Source of the DNA: a bacterium
GTDB taxonomy: Bacteria > CG2-30-53-67 > CG2-30-70-394
NCBI GenBank assembly: GCA_024278555.1
Contig: JAJRSX010000195.1
Coordinates: 1 to 8,176, forward strand
Length of the DNA: 8,176 bases
Direction: 5' to 3'
Every line of letters begins with the position of its first letter. Position 1 is the first letter of the stretch. Below, piece after piece: positions 5,604-8,176 of this stretch. The position numbers were made by a program, and so were the translations under genes. The notes below the pieces were generated by a model, which was given only the letters and a program-made list of their open reading frames with translations, made no database searches and was not told the origin of the DNA.

Positions 5604-6222
5604 AGGGGCGGGGCTCGTGCCCTGCCCCGCCTGCCACAAGCTGAACCGGGCGGACGCGAACGGTCAGGGCCGGTGTGGCCGGTGTGGGGCGCACATCGCC
5701 GGCCGCAAGCCGGCGAGCGTTCAGCGCACCTGGGCGTGGACGGTGGCGGCGATGATCGCCTTCATCCCGGCGAATGCCCTGCCGATCATGACCGTCGTGC
5801 GCTTCGGCCACGGCCACCCGGACACCATCTTGTCGGGGATCCGCACCCTGATGCAGATGGGGATGGCGCCGGTGGCGATGATCGTCTTCATGGCCAGCGT
5901 GGTGATCCCCCTGGGAAAGATCGTCGGCCTGGTCATCCTCCTGGTGAGCGTCCAGCGCCACTCGGCGATCAGGCCGCGCCACAAGGGGATGCTCTACCAC
6001 ATGCTCCACCTCCTCGGGCCGTGGTCGATGCTCGACATCTTCGTGGTCGCCCTGATGGTGGCGGTGGTGCGCCTCGGCTTTATCACCTCGGTGGAGGCGG
6101 GGCCCGGTGCCGCCGCCTTCGCCACCCTGGTGATCCTCACCCTGATGGCCACGGAGAGCTTCGACCCGCGCCTGATCTGGGATCAGGCGGAGCCCCACGG
6201 AGGCGACGACGATGGGCGATGA
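5584..6222 (+). CDS. LetA/PqiA-like inner-membrane protein, second half
   Basis: A 212-aa paralogue of the preceding gene. The zinc-ribbon is C14-P-A-C17 and C31-G-R-C34. Membrane segments fall at about 50-70, 93-122, 148-165 and 174-190. It contains the most typical PqiA motif of the pair, GPWSMLDIFVVALMVAVVRL at 145-164, preceded by PANALPIM at 62-69, and ends with ESFDPRLIWD. GGAG seven bases before the ATG supports the start; a second in-frame ATG lies three codons on. Full-length LetA/PqiA is about 400 aa with both halves fused; here the halves are separate overlapping genes, so a heterodimer is the natural expectation. It also overlaps the MCE gene by 11 bp. Confidence 0.92.
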   Translation: MRPMTAKGAGLVPCPACHKLNRADANGQGRCGRCGAHIAGRKPASVQRTWAWTVAAMIAFIPANALPIMTVVRFGHGHPDTILSGIRTLMQMGMAPVAMIVFMASVVIPLGKIVGLVILLVSVQRHSAIRPRHKGMLYHMLHLLGPWSMLDIFVVALMVAVVRLGFITSVEAGPGAAAFATLVILTLMATESFDPRLIWDQAEPHGGDDDGR

Positions 6223-8176
6223 GCCGACCCCAATCCGGAGCTCGGCCCAGACCCAGAGCCCGGCCCCGAGCCCGGCCCCCGCACCGGCGCACGACCACCC
6301 CACGGAGGCGGCGCAGGTCGTGGTGAAGCCGCGCCTGCCGATCTCCGCGGTCTGGCTGGTGCCGCTGATCGCCCTCGGCTTCGGGGCGTGGCTCGCCTAC
6401 ACCGCCTATGTGGAGAAGGGGGTCCAGATCACCCTCCGCTTCGCGTCGGCGGACGGCATCATCCCGGACAAGACCGAGGTCCGCTACAAGGGGGTCACCG
6501 TCGGCAAGGTGACCTCGGTCACCCTCGCGCCGAACTTCGACGGGGTAAACGTGGCGGTGGAGATGGTGCCGGAGACCCGCCCCTTCCTCACCGACCAGAC
6601 CCTCTTCTGGCGGGTGAGCGCGCAGGTCTCGGCCACCGGCGTGTCGGAGCTGCAGACGCTGCTTTCGGGCGACTACCTCGCGGTGCGCCTCGACCAGCGC
6701 GGCGAGGGCAAACCACGACGGGCGTTCGTCGCCCTCAAGGGGCCGCCGCCCCTACCCCGGTCATCCCCCGGCCTCCACCTGGTGTTGCTCGCGGACGAGC
6801 TCGGCTCGGTCTCCTACAACACCAAGCTCTTTCACAAGGGGATGGCGGCGGGCCACGTGACCCGTTACGCCTTTGATGCGGCCCTCGGGAAGGTGCGGAT
6901 CAACGTGGTGATCGACCCCGACCACGCCGCCCTCGTGGGGCGCGACACCCACTTCTGGAACTCCAGCGGCATCGAGGTGAGCGGGGGGATCGGCGGGGTC
7001 ACGATTCGCAGCGAGTCGCTCACCTCCCTGCTGGCCGGGGGCATCGCCTTCGACTCCCCAACCCCCGACGGGGTGGGCGAGGCGGTGGCGAGCGGCACGG
7101 AGTTTCCCCTGGCGGGGAGCTTCGACGAGGCGCGGATGGGACGAACGATCCACCTCACCCTGGCCCGCGACACCGGGGTCCACGAGGGGACGCGGATCCG
7201 CTATCAGGGGGTGGAGATCGGCCGGGTCATGGCTATCGACCGGATCGACATGGCCACCGGGACCCTCTCCGCGACCGCCGGGATCGACCCGCGCTTCGCC
7301 CCATACCTCTCGGACGCCACCCGCTTCTTCGTGGTCGCACCACAGATCGGCCTCTCCGGCATCCATCATCTCGACGCCCTGGTGGGAGGGCCGTACATCA
7401 CCCTGCGACCGAAGGTGGGGACGCCGCGCTCCGAGTTCCAGGTCCTGACCCACGAGCCGCCCCTCGACCCCACGGCGCCGGGGCTCCACCTGACCCTCCG
7501 CGCTCGCGAGGCGACCTCCCTGCGGCGCGGCTCCCCGATCCTCTACCACGGGGTGAAGGTGGGCACCGTCCGCCGGGTCGCACTGCGCGCCAACGGCGAC
7601 ACCGAGGTCTCGATCCTCATCGCCCCGGAGCACGCCGGCCGGGTCCGCCGGGGGAGCCGCTTCTGGAACGTCAGCGGCGTGCGGTTCCGGGGCGGCCTCC
7701 AGGGGTTCCAGGTCGAGGGCGCCTCGGTGGAGAGCGTGCTCGCCGGCGGTATTACCTTCGAGACCCCGGCCGAGGGGGACCGGCGCGCGGTCAAGAACGG
7801 CCACACCTTCGACCTCTTCCCGACCCCGGCAGCGGCGCGCGAGACGGCGACCGCCACCCTGGTCCTCGACTCGGCCTCGGGGGTGGCGGCCGGGCGGACA
7901 CGGATCCTCTACCGCGGCGCCAGGATCGGCTCGGTCCACGGAGTCGAGCTCTCCGACGACCTGGCGACGATCACCGCCCGCGTCGGCCTCCTCCCCCGCT
8001 TCCAGCCGCTCCTGCGCGACGGCACGCGCTTCTGGACGGTGGCGCCGCGCCTCGGCCTCACCGGCGTCGACGCCGAGGCGCTTTTCAGCGGCACCTACGT
8101 CACCCTCCGCCCCGGCGACGGCCCGCCACGCGACCGCTTCGTCGCCGGCGACCGGCCGCCGGTGGACAGCGTTCTC
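6212..8176 (+). CDS. letB: LetB/PqiB-type MCE-domain periplasmic tunnel protein, 3' end outside window
   Basis: The frame is open for 655 codons from the ATG at 6212 to the right edge; the C-terminus is missing. GGAGG eight bases upstream fixes the start. Residues 1-40 are a Pro/Ala-rich cytoplasmic tail (SPAPSPAPAPA), followed by a single membrane anchor at about 45-65 and a large periplasmic part. Five MCE (MlaD-like) repeats start near residues 71, 187, 313, 424 and 549, each with the hallmark of a hydrophobic strand, then [IL][RFY]xxG followed by VG, IG or GH (VRYKGVTVGKV, LFHKGMAAGHV, IRYQGVEIGRV, ILYHGVKVGTV, ILYRGARIGSV). E. coli PqiB has three MCE domains and LetB (YebT) seven; five already in view, with the sequence continuing, favours the LetB type. 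Such proteins form stacked hexameric rings carrying phospholipid between inner and outer membranes. It is the last of three overlapping genes seen. Confidence 0.93.
   Translation, partial: MGDEPTPIRSSAQTQSPAPSPAPAPAHDHPTEAAQVVVKPRLPISAVWLVPLIALGFGAWLAYTAYVEKGVQITLRFASADGIIPDKTEVRYKGVTVGKVTSVTLAPNFDGVNVAVEMVPETRPFLTDQTLFWRVSAQVSATGVSELQTLLSGDYLAVRLDQRGEGKPRRAFVALKGPPPLPRSSPGLHLVLLADELGSVSYNTKLFHKGMAAGHVTRYAFDAALGKVRINVVIDPDHAALVGRDTHFWNSSGIEVSGGIGGVTIRSESLTSLLAGGIAFDSPTPDGVGEAVASGTEFPLAGSFDEARMGRTIHLTLARDTGVHEGTRIRYQGVEIGRVMAIDRIDMATGTLSATAGIDPRFAPYLSDATRFFVVAPQIGLSGIHHLDALVGGPYITLRPKVGTPRSEFQVLTHEPPLDPTAPGLHLTLRAREATSLRRGSPILYHGVKVGTVRRVALRANGDTEVSILIAPEHAGRVRRGSRFWNVSGVRFRGGLQGFQVEGASVESVLAGGITFETPAEGDRRAVKNGHTFDLFPTPAAARETATATLVLDSASGVAAGRTRILYRGARIGSVHGVELSDDLATITARVGLLPRFQPLLRDGTRFWTVAPRLGLTGVDAEALFSGTYVTLRPGDGPPRDRFVAGDRPPVDSVL

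Noticed and set aside
4788-5639. Minus-strand open frame of 283 codons
   Set aside because: Antisense of the first LetA-like gene; His/Asp/Gln-rich composition typical of a reversed membrane-protein gene, with no start signal.
5557-6303. Minus-strand open frame of 248 codons
   Set aside because: Antisense of the second LetA-like gene, with His/Asp-rich low-complexity translation.
6761-7939. Minus-strand open frame of 392 codons
   Set aside because: Antisense shadow of the MCE gene, whose repeats and membrane anchor are unambiguous on the plus strand.

Overview
The window is GC-rich DNA with densely packed genes, typical of a diderm proteobacterium. The best guess is a gammaproteobacterium of the purple-sulfur/sulfur-oxidiser type. 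This rests on a LetA/LetB (PqiA/PqiB-like) envelope lipid-transport operon, which needs an outer membrane, on strong AGGAGG ribosome binding sites, and on intergenic tandem heptamers. The taxonomic guess is inference; no marker gene is present.

Left part (1-2316). A minus-strand cyclodeaminase/methenyl-THF cyclohydrolase-family gene runs off the left edge (1-548). Behind it is a 210-bp spacer holding a perfect 13-copy heptamer array. Next comes a minus-strand two-domain protein (759-1385) that joins a CMD/AhpD-like helical domain without the redox CxxC to a C-terminal Rieske [2Fe-2S] domain. Divergent from it, across 166 bp containing a repeated 9-mer, is a 254-aa soluble protein I do not recognise (1552-2316).

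Middle part (2317-4072). A minus-strand AbiE toxin-antitoxin module. The AbiEi antitoxin (3313-3918) is intact, and its stop overlaps the toxin start as ATGA. The AbiEii nucleotidyltransferase toxin (2382-3316) is broken by an in-frame amber codon at 2864-2866 and a one-base loss near 2439, and its conserved C-terminus abuts a degenerate heptamer array. Upstream of the antitoxin is a 13-bp perfect inverted repeat laid over a plausible promoter, with a third imperfect half-site further up: a candidate AbiEi operator.

Right part (4073-8176). A minus-strand rubrerythrin-like diiron protein (4073-4555), then about 410 bp without a confident gene. The rest is a plus-strand operon: two half-size LetA/PqiA proteins (4968-5603 and 5584-6222, overlapping by 20 bp) and an MCE-domain protein (6212 to past the right edge, overlapping by 11 bp) with one membrane anchor and at least five MCE repeats. 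Together they would form an inner-membrane complex plus periplasmic tunnel moving lipids between the two membranes.

I did not find a convincing new multi-gene system. The points most worth following up are the heptamer arrays, the inactivated toxin beside an intact antitoxin and operator, the split LetA, and the Cys-less CMD-Rieske fusion with its unrecognised divergent neighbour.
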